From: BOG-1155 sp050012495
GTDB lineage: Bacteria > Desulfobacterota > Syntrophorhabdia > Syntrophorhabdales > WCHB1-27
NCBI GenBank assembly: GCA_050012495.1
Contig: JBEKHB010000023.1
Span: 11,284-75,283 of the forward strand
Length of the DNA: 64,000 bases
Direction of reading: 5' to 3'
A model generated the notes under the pieces. The model was given only the letters and a program-made list of their open reading frames with translations. It did not search any database and had not been told where the DNA came from. Position 1 is the first letter of the stretch, and the number at the start of each line of letters is the position of its first letter. The position numbers and the translations under genes are program-made. Positions 9,640-17,990 of the stretch are shown one piece after another.

Positions 9640-10404
9640 TCAGAGCGTTATGGCGCTCTCCTGCTCAAGGAGCTTTATGTTCCTCTCCCCCTCCGAGGCC
9701 ACTTCACGAATTATCTCCTCGCTGAACAGAGGCTTCATGTGGGTGACGTAAACGGTTTTGTCCTGCAGGCCATAGGTGTGGAGGGAGCTTTGGAGCATGG
9801 CGAGCGTCATGTGACCGGTCTTGAGAGCGATCTTCTCCATCCTGTTCGGGAAGGAGACATCCGCCATGATGAACTCGATCCCCTGCTCCTCCCTGGCGAC
9901 CTCCCAAAACCGTTTTGTAGGGCCGGAATCGGCGGTGAACATGAAGCCTTTTCCGCCCTCTTTTACCACGAAGGCCGTGCAGACAACCGTATGGGTCACG
10001 GGCACGGGCGTTATTTCCAGGCCGTCGAGGACGACGGCCTTCTCCGCTTCGAGCGGAAAAGGCACGATCACCGGGGATTCCGGTGATGGTATGCGGGTGA
10101 AATCAGGATATACCTTGTTGTTGAAGAGATGTGTGAGCACGATGTCGAGAACGGGCTTGACCGCGGCCAGGCTGATGCGCCGGCAGCCGAGGAAGAACAG
10201 GTTGTCGGCAAGGGTAGGGAGGTCCCTGATGTGGTCCATGTGGGCATGGCTTACGAGGATGGTCCGTATCTTCTTCAGCTCATCCTTGTCGAGCGCCTCC
10301 GATACCGTTCCCGCATCGAGCAGGACCGAATCGTTGAGAAGGAAGGAGGTTACTCTGTGGTATTGCGTGACGCCGCCGTAACAGCCGAGTATCCGTACCT
10401 TCAT
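9640..10404 (-). CDS. MBL-fold hydrolase, class II cyclic-nucleotide phosphodiesterase-like
   Basis: Metallo-beta-lactamase-fold enzyme of 254 residues with the metal-binding HAHMDH motif (about residues 53-58) and later HTV, ADSGPT and the C-terminal YVTHMKP. The spacing and the start MKVRILGCYGG resemble class II cAMP phosphodiesterases (CpdP/PDE1 type). A class III adenylate cyclase lies 1.4 kb away, so breakdown of cAMP is a sensible role, but that is inference. No clear Shine-Dalgarno site is seen before the ATG. It converges with the helicase gene. Confidence 0.75.
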   Translation of the reverse strand: MKVRILGCYGGVTQYHRVTSFLLNDSVLLDAGTVSEALDKDELKKIRTILVSHAHMDHIRDLPTLADNLFFLGCRRISLAAVKPVLDIVLTHLFNNKVYPDFTRIPSPESPVIVPFPLEAEKAVVLDGLEITPVPVTHTVVCTAFVVKEGGKGFMFTADSGPTKRFWEVAREEQGIEFIMADVSFPNRMEKIALKTGHMTLAMLQSSLHTYGLQDKTVYVTHMKPLFSEEIIREVASEGERNIKLLEQESAITL

Positions 10405-10526
10405 CTGTGCAATTGTAGTAGACGGAGCGGGTTATTGTCAAGACGTCTCCCCTTCTTTGGCGGTCACCGTGGTCACCCATTTTCACCTATGGTCGTTGCC
10501 GGCGGCTTGGCCGAGAAGGGGGGATG

Positions 10527-11618
10527 CTACGTGGGAGAGTCCCAGGAACGGTCTTTCAGGACAGCCAGTCGTTCCACGGCCCTGTGGTAGAGCAGGGTCA
10601 TGCTCGCGCCGCACTGCTGGTCGGAAATCTTGAGCGGGTTCCTGGGATACGATGGATCACGCCTGCTCACCTCTTCCGATAAGGTGACGAGTCCGTCCTT
10701 GATCTGTTTCAGCGCGTTGAGATGGGCAAAGTTGCCGGAGCTTCCGTAGTAGGCATCTGCGTGGCAGATCCGCTCCAGTACCAGGCGCTCTGCCTGATGA
10801 TAGGTGGGGAGTTTGGTTTTCAGGTAGCCGATCAGGTCGTCCACACTACTCATGGGCCGGTCATCGTCCATTCTGTAGCCGAACTGGGCCAGGAACGGAA
10901 GCAGTTCATCCCTCGTGTGGTGGACTATATGGGTGATCTCATGGATTGTCAGCTCCTCCACGAGGCGTTGCTCCAGGCCGGCAGCCTGCCTCCCGTAGAA
11001 ATCATGAATCCATTTATAGGGAATGGCAATCACCCAGTCAGGTTTCGAGGACTCCCCGGGGGCAAGGTTATAGGGCAGGGCAACGGGAGGAGCAGCTATC
11101 GTTGAGAAGATCTCTTCGCCGAGGAGGACGCGGCCATACACCTCCAGTTTCCTGCCGAAAAGACTGGTTCTCTTCCGGCCGTCCACGGTAAATCCATCAA
11201 AGAGGTCGCGCCGGGCTATGAGGAAGAGTTTGATCACCGGCATGGCCGCGGGCGATTCGATATAGAAATAGGTCAGAAACATGCCTTTCGGCATGAGCCA
11301 ACGGTTGGAGTTCTGCAGGGGGCTCACCTCGTCTTCCGTAATACCGTTGGCCTTGAGCAGCTCAAGGGCGCTTCCTGCCTGTGCCCTGTCGTATTTCACG
11401 TAGGCGCGGGTTACGTAATCCTTGAGGGCGGAGACCAGGGACTGCCATCTGGGATCGACCTTTGGTCCAAAAGAGAAGGAGGCGGCCGCCGGGGACGGAC
11501 TGAGTGTGCCGGTCCCGGCCGCCGCCATGATGCCCGCAACCTGGGCAAACCGCTTGAAGAACGTCCTCCTGTCAACGCCTTTCGGAGACTCCAGGGCCGC
11601 TTCTATCGTTCCGCGCAT
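10527..11618 (-). CDS. Tat-exported protein with HExxH metallopeptidase-like motif
   Basis: Protein of 363 residues, family not recognised. The N-terminus has a twin-arginine signal (DRRTFFKRFAQVAG, residues 16-29) followed by an Ala/Gly-rich hydrophobic stretch, so it should be exported folded. At residues 226-230 it carries HEITH inside LTIHEITHIVHH, the zinc-binding HExxH pattern of metallopeptidases; a Glu further on (ERICHADAYYG) could be the third ligand. The substrate is unknown. It stands alone, divergent from the adenylate cyclase gene. Confidence 0.7.
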   Translation of the reverse strand: MRGTIEAALESPKGVDRRTFFKRFAQVAGIMAAAGTGTLSPSPAAASFSFGPKVDPRWQSLVSALKDYVTRAYVKYDRAQAGSALELLKANGITEDEVSPLQNSNRWLMPKGMFLTYFYIESPAAMPVIKLFLIARRDLFDGFTVDGRKRTSLFGRKLEVYGRVLLGEEIFSTIAAPPVALPYNLAPGESSKPDWVIAIPYKWIHDFYGRQAAGLEQRLVEELTIHEITHIVHHTRDELLPFLAQFGYRMDDDRPMSSVDDLIGYLKTKLPTYHQAERLVLERICHADAYYGSSGNFAHLNALKQIKDGLVTLSEEVSRRDPSYPRNPLKISDQQCGASMTLLYHRAVERLAVLKDRSWDSPT

Positions 11619-11755
11619 ATTGCTCCCTACTCTGTTATCGGCAGAACAGAGGCGCGGGTTAAGACCCGGGAAGGCGCTTTATTGATTGGGGTCTTCAGAA
11701 TTGGCTTGCCATCAGCGGATCACCGGCATAAGATAGGGGAGAATCGGAGAGACGG

Positions 11756-13714
11756 TTGAAGCAGACAAGGATCATTCTCGCGATAGGGCTCGTCATCACC
11801 CTCTTCTATGTGTTCTGTTCACTGCAGAAGACACTGCCTCTGGAGCGACTGGAGCTTCTGTTTTACGACCTGAGGTTCCAGTTGCGCGGTAAGGTAACCC
11901 CCCCCGACAACATAGTGATCGTTGCAATAGATGACGGAAGCCTTGCAAAAGTCGGCCGCTGGCCCTGGGAGAGGAGAAAGCTCGCCGAGATCGTCGATCG
12001 CCTGAAAGAGATGGGGGCGCGAGTCGTGCTCCTGGATATCATATGCGCCGACCCGGCTCCCGGGGACGCCGAGTTTGGCGATGCGATCAGGCGGGCAGGG
12101 AACGTGCTTTTGCCCATCGTTTTTACGTTCAAGGGCGGAACGCGGCTTATCGAAAACGAAAACCTTACCAGATGGTCTTTTTCCATGATCAGGCACATGG
12201 ATAATCTGCAGATATTCCCTCCCATTACCGCCACAAATGTCATACTTGCCCTGGATGAACTCGCGGCCGGGGCCCGTGGCCTCGGCCACATCACCATCAT
12301 ACCCGACAGGGACGGGGTCCTGCGATGGGAGGTCATGGCCATCGAGTACGGCGGTGAGTTCTATCCTTCCATCGATCTCCAGGCGGCGCGTTTATTCCTC
12401 AATCTTCCTCAAGAGGCGCTCATCGTCGACGCCGCCAGGGGTATCCAACTGGGCGATACCTTTATTCCCACCGATTGCTGGCACCGCGCCTTGATCCATT
12501 ATTACGGACCGACGAATACCTTCCCCTCTATTTCCGCAGTGGATCTCCTGGAGAAGAAAGTGGATCATCTGCTCCTGAAGGACAAGATAGTCCTCGTCGG
12601 AGCAACGGCAACCGGCATCCATGACGTGTGGGTCACGCCCGCGTCCCCGGTGATGCCGGGCATAGAAAAACATGCGAACGTCATCGCCTCCATCCTCCAA
12701 AAGAGATTCCCCGAGAGGACAAAGAATATCACGAGCATGCTCGTGCTCCTCGCCTCGGGCATCGTCTTCTCCCTTTGTATGGTGCGGGCAAGGGCGAGCC
12801 TCGGTGCGGCGCTCGCCTTCCTTTTCCTGGCGGGCCTATTCATTGCCGGCTACTGGCTCTATTTCTCCAGGGGACTCTGGGTCGACCTGGGCTTTTCAAG
12901 CATAAACCTGCTCTCCATATACTTTGTCGTCACGGCCTTCAGGTTTGCCATGGAGGAACGCTACGCCAGACGCATAAGGGGCATGTTCTCCTCCTATGTG
13001 ACGCAAAAGATCGTCAACGAGCTGATCAGAAATCCCAAGCTCGCAAGGCTTGGAGGTGAGCGCAGAGAGCTCACCGTGCTCTTTTCCGATGTCAGGGGTT
13101 TCACCACCTTTTCCGAAGAGCATTCTCCCGAGGAGGTGGTGTCGATCCTGAACGAATACCTGGGAGAGATGACGCAGGTAATCCTCTCATGGGACGGCAC
13201 GCTGGACAAGTTTATAGGAGATGAGATCGTTGCGTTCTGGGGAGCGCCCCTGCCCCAGGCGGACCATGCGTCGCGCGCGGTCAGGTGTGCCCTCGAAATG
13301 ATAGAAAAGCTGCAAGGGCTCCAGGCGAAGCGGGCCGCGGAGGGCAAGACCGCGCTCGACTGTGGTATAGGCATCAATACGGGCGAGGTACTGGTCGGCA
13401 ATATCGGGGCCGAGGGCAAGAAGATGGATTATACCGTCATCGGGGATCACGTGAACCTGGGAGCGCGCGTCGAGGGTCTCACGAGGAGGTACGATTGCCA
13501 CCTCATCATTACGGAGCATACCCTGGAAAAACTGAGGGAATCCATATGCGCCGGCGCTTTCCCCGGCATAAAGGTGAGGGGACTGGAGTCGGTTGCGGTG
13601 AAAGGGAGGACAAAACCGGTGGTCGTCTATGAGGTCAGCGCGACCACGGCAGCGGAGGAGGCGACGATCAGTGAGTGCACCTCCCGGGAAGTTGTCCATT
13701 TAACCGAAAAATAA
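11756..13714 (+). CDS. CHASE2-domain class III adenylate/guanylate cyclase
   Basis: Membrane-bound cyclase of about 652 residues. After an N-terminal membrane helix comes an extracytoplasmic CHASE2 sensor (about residues 25-310, with VVIVAIDD-like strands and RWPWERRKLAEI), then three hydrophobic helices (about 320-395). The class III catalytic domain begins near residue 438 (LTVLFSDVRGFTTFSE) and includes DKFIGDEIVAFWG and IGINTGEVLVGNIG. It should make cAMP in response to an unknown periplasmic cue. The TTG start follows GGAGAGACGG. Confidence 0.9.
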   Translation: MKQTRIILAIGLVITLFYVFCSLQKTLPLERLELLFYDLRFQLRGKVTPPDNIVIVAIDDGSLAKVGRWPWERRKLAEIVDRLKEMGARVVLLDIICADPAPGDAEFGDAIRRAGNVLLPIVFTFKGGTRLIENENLTRWSFSMIRHMDNLQIFPPITATNVILALDELAAGARGLGHITIIPDRDGVLRWEVMAIEYGGEFYPSIDLQAARLFLNLPQEALIVDAARGIQLGDTFIPTDCWHRALIHYYGPTNTFPSISAVDLLEKKVDHLLLKDKIVLVGATATGIHDVWVTPASPVMPGIEKHANVIASILQKRFPERTKNITSMLVLLASGIVFSLCMVRARASLGAALAFLFLAGLFIAGYWLYFSRGLWVDLGFSSINLLSIYFVVTAFRFAMEERYARRIRGMFSSYVTQKIVNELIRNPKLARLGGERRELTVLFSDVRGFTTFSEEHSPEEVVSILNEYLGEMTQVILSWDGTLDKFIGDEIVAFWGAPLPQADHASRAVRCALEMIEKLQGLQAKRAAEGKTALDCGIGINTGEVLVGNIGAEGKKMDYTVIGDHVNLGARVEGLTRRYDCHLIITEHTLEKLRESICAGAFPGIKVRGLESVAVKGRTKPVVVYEVSATTAAEEATISECTSREVVHLTEK

Positions 13715-13720
13715 GTGAAT

Positions 13721-13743
13721 TGCCCCGCCCACAGGGCGGGGCA
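13721..13743. terminator. Hairpin between convergent genes
   Basis: A perfect 10-bp stem TGCCCCGCCC/GGGCGGGGCA with a 3-nt loop lies between the ends of the cyclase and FecR/PEP-CTERM genes. On the minus strand it is followed by a T-rich stretch (ATTCACTTATTTTT), so it probably terminates the minus-strand transcript and may also serve the other side. Confidence 0.6.
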
Positions 13744-13785
13744 TCTGCGCTCCTTTGCCGATAACTCACCACGACGACCGGTCGC

Positions 13786-15987
13786 TTATTTCCGGAACCT
13801 CCTTCTTAGCGCCGCAAGACCCGCAAGTCCCGGTGCAAAAAGGAACAGGCCGGACGGCAGGGGAACGGTGGAAGTACCGTAGTTCCCATCGGCGATGAGG
13901 AAGATGTCGTTACCGGTGGTCTCAATGCTGAAGTGGAAGCCGTTCGTGCCCGTCAATAACGGACCCTCGGGTATAAGCGTGCTCAAGAGGTCGGCCGCGT
14001 TGACAATATCGAACGTCTCGCCATTAAGGATCCGGACGCCGGTCAGAAGCGACACATTCAGGTACCCCGCGAGGTTTGCCTTGCCCGTGACGCTCAGCTC
14101 ACTATACCCACCGTTCCCAATGTCAATGTTCAGAGTGGAGCCCGCACTCTGCGTGTAATTACCGGCAATGGTCAGTACGCCCGGTGAGTTGCCCGGATGA
14201 ACGCCGCCCGCAATAGAGACATTGCCGTTGATCACGCCGGAACCCTGCAGCCAACCGGCCTCCGTGAGACTTCCTACCTGGAAGAGGTCCCCACGCAACG
14301 GGTTCCCGTTGACCGTCAGGGAGCCGTTATCGAAGAGAGTTCCCGTTACCTGGAGCTGCCCTCCCTCAAAGTCGTAGGAGCCCGTACTGCCGATGGTAAG
14401 GTTATTGTATACCTTGACAATACCGCCGGACTGGTAAAACGAGCCCGTACCGTTGAAGCCCACGTACATGCTGCCGGTTACGGTGAGGTTGCCGTTGGCG
14501 AGTGTATAGGAGCCCTGGCTGCCCGGGCAGTAGCCCAGGTAGAGATTGTTCGTCTGGAATGTGCCTCCGGGGGTGGGGGTCGATGTAGCGCCCCATGCCA
14601 CACCCTGGTTAAAGTAGCCCTTTCCCGAGTAGCCGACGTAGGTGTTGCCTCCCACGTCAAGGACACCCGCATAGAGGTTATAGGTGCCGCTGCCGCCGAC
14701 AGCCGCCCTTGGGCCGCCACCGATATAAAGATTGCCCGTTACCAGGACAGAGCCGGTCGTCGGGCCCACACCTTCGGCGTATCCCTGGTTGAAGGCGCCC
14801 GTGCTCCCGTTGTTCATCCCTATCACAATCGTCGGGGAGATCACCGATGCCCCGGAGAGGTTGAGAGTTCCCGCGTTGGACCGGCCCACGGTCAGGTACT
14901 GGCACGCCAGGACTCCCTGCCCGACGGTAAGGCTCATCGGTCCAGCGCTCGTCCCATCGATGGTGACAGAACCATATGCAGCGTTCGATGTGACATCGTA
15001 AATGACGTTGCCCGGACCGGACACGAGCCCTACGTCACCGCCGACCTGCGGCGGGTACCCCAGGCTCCACTTTGCGCCGTCACTCCAGTTGCCGTTTCCG
15101 CCCGCCCAGTAGTTGGCCGCCCCTGTGGAGCCCTGAAGTGAAAGAAGCAGGGACATGTCCTGTATGAACTGAGCCACATCGGCCGGATCGACCGGCAGAG
15201 GGGGCGTCGGGACGGGTCCTGCGGGTGGCGTGTTCGAGAACGTTAACCATCGAAGAAGCCTTTTTATCAGGTCATCGCTCGCGGGTTTCGGCTGGGAAGG
15301 AGTCCCGAAAGGCCCTGAAACGGTCGAGGTGTACCCCGAATTCAAAGGCAGGATCACCCCAGGCTCCTGCGGGTTGTATACGTAGCCCCTTCCGAAGAGG
15401 AGGATCACTATCGTGGTACTCCCTTCGAACTCCACGAGCATGTTGGTATCCCTTACACCGGCAACCGCGTTCTCCGTATGTACTTCGAATTTGCTTCCCT
15501 CGGCAAAGGCGACAATCTTTTTCGCCAGGTCGTCTGCCGAGACAGCCTGGACTCTGCCCCTATAAAGCTTCACCACGTTGCTGTTTTTTCCGCCCTCAAC
15601 CACATACTCCTTGATCTCGACCCTGGTGTCCTGACCGATCCTCAGGACGTTCCCGTTCAGGAATGTAACCTCTGCCTTGCTCCGGGTTCTTGCCCTGTAG
15701 ATATCCCCCACCTCCACGGGATCTCCCGGGGAAACCTGGGTGGTCAGATTCTTGCCGGGACGCAGCACGTCCACCCGGCCCTCCATACGGGTGATATTCC
15801 CGCAAGGAGCGGCAAAGGCGGCAACGGATGAGAGGAGAATCGAAAAAGCAAGGAAAGCGAGAGCATTTCTGAAAATAAAGCGCAACACGGCGCGACTTTT
15901 TCCAGGTATCTGAGGCGGATGAAGGGGCCGGGAGAGTGGGGAAGAATCGGCAATTGGTGTTGCAGAGTGCCTTAGTAAACGTTTCAC
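13786..15987 (-). CDS. FecR-domain, repeat-rich surface protein with PEP-CTERM-like anchor
   Basis: Secreted protein of about 733 residues. A long signal region (hydrophobic FLAFSILLSSVAAFA near residues 40-58) precedes a FecR domain (MEGRVDVLRPG to about residue 200, with TFLNGNVLRIGQDTRVEI). A Gly/Asn/Ser-rich region of beta-strand repeats follows (about 290-680, repeated Y-x-G-x-G-x-G-x-F-Q units). The end is a PEP-CTERM-like sorting signal: VPLPSG, a hydrophobic helix, then RRRFRK. It is probably a cell-surface or matrix adhesin processed by an exosortase. The start is GTG behind AGGGAGG. It is preceded by a cyclic-di-GMP riboswitch, so second-messenger control is likely. Confidence 0.82.
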   Translation of the reverse strand: MKRLLRHSATPIADSSPLSRPLHPPQIPGKSRAVLRFIFRNALAFLAFSILLSSVAAFAAPCGNITRMEGRVDVLRPGKNLTTQVSPGDPVEVGDIYRARTRSKAEVTFLNGNVLRIGQDTRVEIKEYVVEGGKNSNVVKLYRGRVQAVSADDLAKKIVAFAEGSKFEVHTENAVAGVRDTNMLVEFEGSTTIVILLFGRGYVYNPQEPGVILPLNSGYTSTVSGPFGTPSQPKPASDDLIKRLLRWLTFSNTPPAGPVPTPPLPVDPADVAQFIQDMSLLLSLQGSTGAANYWAGGNGNWSDGAKWSLGYPPQVGGDVGLVSGPGNVIYDVTSNAAYGSVTIDGTSAGPMSLTVGQGVLACQYLTVGRSNAGTLNLSGASVISPTIVIGMNNGSTGAFNQGYAEGVGPTTGSVLVTGNLYIGGGPRAAVGGSGTYNLYAGVLDVGGNTYVGYSGKGYFNQGVAWGATSTPTPGGTFQTNNLYLGYCPGSQGSYTLANGNLTVTGSMYVGFNGTGSFYQSGGIVKVYNNLTIGSTGSYDFEGGQLQVTGTLFDNGSLTVNGNPLRGDLFQVGSLTEAGWLQGSGVINGNVSIAGGVHPGNSPGVLTIAGNYTQSAGSTLNIDIGNGGYSELSVTGKANLAGYLNVSLLTGVRILNGETFDIVNAADLLSTLIPEGPLLTGTNGFHFSIETTGNDIFLIADGNYGTSTVPLPSGLFLFAPGLAGLAALRRRFRK

Positions 15988-16035
15988 GGAAGAGCCTCCC
16001 TACGCATCGCTATTACCTTGCAACCAAAGTTAATG

Positions 16036-16137
16036 AATCAGGCAGCCCAGCCGTCTTGCTGATCGAGACACTTGGCTTACGTGACTGAGACCCCGTGGCT
16101 TTCCGTCCCACCCTCGCGGATGGTTTGGCTTTGACAG
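16036..16137 (-). ncRNA. Cyclic-di-GMP-I (GEMM-I) riboswitch
   Basis: Read on the minus strand, the leader contains AAAGCCAAACC, GGGTGGGACGGAAAGCCAC, GGGGTCTCAG and, at the 3' side, AAGACGGCTGGGCTGCC. These are the conserved pieces of the GEMM-I aptamer in the right order and spacing. It begins immediately after the predicted transcription start and ends about 50 nt before the FecR/PEP-CTERM start codon. Whether it turns expression on or off was not resolved. Confidence 0.85.
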
Positions 16138-16147
16138 ATTACCCCAC

Positions 16148-16177
16148 ATTATAATTATACTATGCATTACGTGTCAA
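16148..16177 (-). promoter_or_regulatory. Consensus sigma-70 promoter of the riboswitch/PEP-CTERM unit
   Basis: On the minus strand there is an exact TTGACA (16172-16177) and an exact TATAAT (16148-16153), separated by 18 bp. The transcript would start near 16141, at the edge of the cyclic-di-GMP aptamer. This is the best match to consensus in the window. Confidence 0.85.
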
Positions 16178-16191
16178 GAAAAATCGCACCA

Positions 16192-16218
16192 AAAAAAACG
16201 TAATCAGACGAGTCATCT
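16192..16218 (-). terminator. Possible intrinsic terminator
   Basis: On the minus strand a 6-bp stem CAGATG/CGTCTG with loop ACT is followed within six bases by eight T residues. It overlaps the stop codon of the small membrane ORF and would separate that unit from the strong promoter just downstream. The stem is short, so this is tentative. Confidence 0.4.
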
Positions 16219-16371
16219 GCCCGCCAAAAGCACGAGGGCTATCCCGAAGATCAGAGCCAGCGCGCCGTGCGTTAAAGGGACGACGAGCCGTCTTTTCCTG
16301 GAAAGCTGCCTTACTGTCCACCAGCTCCAATGGAAAGAGAGGTTACCGGGTTTGGCTCCATGTTTTTCCAT
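16213..16371 (-). CDS. Putative 52-residue single-helix membrane peptide
   Basis: A short reading frame starts at an ATG inside the 3' end of the polyferredoxin gene and runs 52 codons in another frame. It has an aromatic segment (FHWSWWTVRQ), then basic RKRR, then a hydrophobic helix (LALIFGIALVLLAG) ending in Arg. The order positive residues then helix is what a small inner-membrane protein would show. No clear ribosome site is seen; coupling to the overlapping gene is possible. Could also be chance. Confidence 0.4.
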   Translation of the reverse strand: MEKHGAKPGNLSFHWSWWTVRQLSRKRRLVVPLTHGALALIFGIALVLLAGR

Positions 16372-17744
16372 ATTTCGGAACCCGGCCAGCGCAAGTCAAG
16401 ATGGACGGAATTGTAAGGACAATTGTGGACGCAAGTTCCACACATTTTGCAGAACTGATTACTCATCAGCGAAACGGGAAAAATTTTCATCGGGCAGCCT
16501 GCTTGCTGTCCGTTGCTCTTATAGCAAAGAGTCGATTTGCACTGAGAGCTGCACACCTTGTTGTTGGCCCGAAGCTCGACAAATGCCAGACAGGCGCAGA
16601 CGCCGCTGAAATAACCCCACGGGCATACGTAACGGCACCAGACTTCCGGCCGGAAAATGAAATTGACAATGATGGCGGAGGACAGGATGATGCCGAGAAA
16701 GATCGAGGTTCGGATCGTTATTTCTTTTACCTGAAAAAGATATTCACCCCAGGAAAGTGCCAGACCCAGAACCGCGGCCAGGCCAACGCCAATGCGATTG
16801 AAGATGCGGGGTGCGGGTCTGTTCAGGGAGCCCATCTTGCGGAAAAGCTTCGTCAAACCATCGATGGGACAGACGCTGCAATAAAATCGACCGAGGAACA
16901 GGAAGCTCAACAAAAGAAACGGCCACCAGTAATACCACACCATACCCATCCCCAGGTTCTTATCCGATTCCTTGGCCCCAAGGAGCGTCAAACAAACGAC
17001 GCCCATCATGACAACCACCACGGCGGCTTGAATAATGGCCCTCAATTTTAGATTGGCGAAGACCTTTCTGAAAGAGCCAAGACGCAGGAGATTCAAACGG
17101 CCCTTTTCCGAGTACGGGGTCAACCCGAGGAATATGTGCTCCGCTAAGAGCGTGTCGCCCTCGCATACGAGGACGCCCCTCTCGATGACGTTCTCCAATT
17201 CCCGGTCATTCCCCGGCCAGGTGTATCTGATCATGGTATTCATGGCGGGAGCACAGATGGTTTTGATGGATTTGCCGGCCAAAGCGGCGTGCTTTTCTAA
17301 AAAGGCTTCGGCGATCATTGGAATATCACGACGCCGGAGGGCGAGGGAAGGCAAATCTACCTTGTTCTTCCAGAGTACTTCGGGAATCTTTCCACGGAGG
17401 GATTCCCTCATTTCTTCATCCGTGATCGAATCAGCGACATTGGTGGCCGCGATCACTCTCGTATCAACCGTGATCCCCGCAAGGGCGCCCAAGCGGTAAA
17501 ACTTCTTCTCCAGCAGGTAAAAGACCAACCTTTCCCTGGTGCCCGGGGAGAGGCGATGGACATTCTTTAAGACGATCGTTCCTCCATCCGCCAATTCGAG
17601 ATAGCCGAGCCTGCTGGCCTGCGTTCCGGCCATAGCTCCGCTTTCATGGCCAAAAATGGCACTGATTTGGAATTCCTCGAAAAGCCCTTCCCCGCCCTTC
17701 ACATGTGACCTTGCCCGGTCGCAGTCACGGTCGCTTAAAGTCAT
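16311..17744 (-). CDS. Degenerate sigma-54 AAA+ domain fused to membrane 4Fe-4S polyferredoxin
   Basis: Hybrid protein of about 477 residues. Residues 30-215 align by eye with a sigma-54 activator AAA+ module (FGHESGAMAG where FGHEKGAFTGA is usual, ATN sensor motif, LRRRDIP, WPGNDRELENVIERG). There is no Walker A, and the Walker B acidic pair is replaced (TIVLKNVH). After it come about four membrane helices (about 233-365) with CSVCPID, CRYVCPWG and a ferredoxin cluster CKMCGTCVHNCP, as in NosR/CcoG-type polyferredoxins. It is probably a redox membrane protein whose regulator half is only a scaffold or a relic. Truncation at the N-terminus is likely; no P-loop remnant is visible upstream. Confidence 0.7.
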   Translation of the reverse strand: MTLSDRDCDRARSHVKGGEGLFEEFQISAIFGHESGAMAGTQASRLGYLELADGGTIVLKNVHRLSPGTRERLVFYLLEKKFYRLGALAGITVDTRVIAATNVADSITDEEMRESLRGKIPEVLWKNKVDLPSLALRRRDIPMIAEAFLEKHAALAGKSIKTICAPAMNTMIRYTWPGNDRELENVIERGVLVCEGDTLLAEHIFLGLTPYSEKGRLNLLRLGSFRKVFANLKLRAIIQAAVVVVMMGVVCLTLLGAKESDKNLGMGMVWYYWWPFLLLSFLFLGRFYCSVCPIDGLTKLFRKMGSLNRPAPRIFNRIGVGLAAVLGLALSWGEYLFQVKEITIRTSIFLGIILSSAIIVNFIFRPEVWCRYVCPWGYFSGVCACLAFVELRANNKVCSSQCKSTLCYKSNGQQAGCPMKIFPVSLMSNQFCKMCGTCVHNCPYNSVHLDLRWPGSEIWKNMEPNPVTSLSIGAGGQ

Positions 17745-17990
17745 CAGTTTTGATAGCAGTAAAGCTTATGCCCATTTGCATAACATATTATTCGCTCGAA
17801 ACCCAGTACTTTTTCAGGTTTTTACATTTTTCCTTCGAAAGCACTTACCTCACAGGCAGGTGATCCTTACAACAATCGATGGAGTGAATTCTCGATGTCC
17901 TGAAACAGACGCTCAATGTTTCTGACGGAAAGCCTGAAATAGTTATTGCAATTTTGCCGTATTTCTCTGATAATAAAGGCCGGAGAGATA

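Noticed and set aside
9550..10086. 178-codon plus-strand frame with a good GGGAGGACTCTT site and an integrase-like start (LADPVTEYVSLRDRAGG)
   Set aside because: Most of it lies antisense to the MBL-fold gene. The first ~30 codons could be the stub of a tyrosine recombinase, but similarity is too short to claim. A GC-rich hairpin at 9594-9610 is also without a T-tract.
14197..15141. 314-codon open frame opposite the FecR/PEP-CTERM gene
   Set aside because: Product of the repetitive GC-rich sequence on the other strand; no family features.
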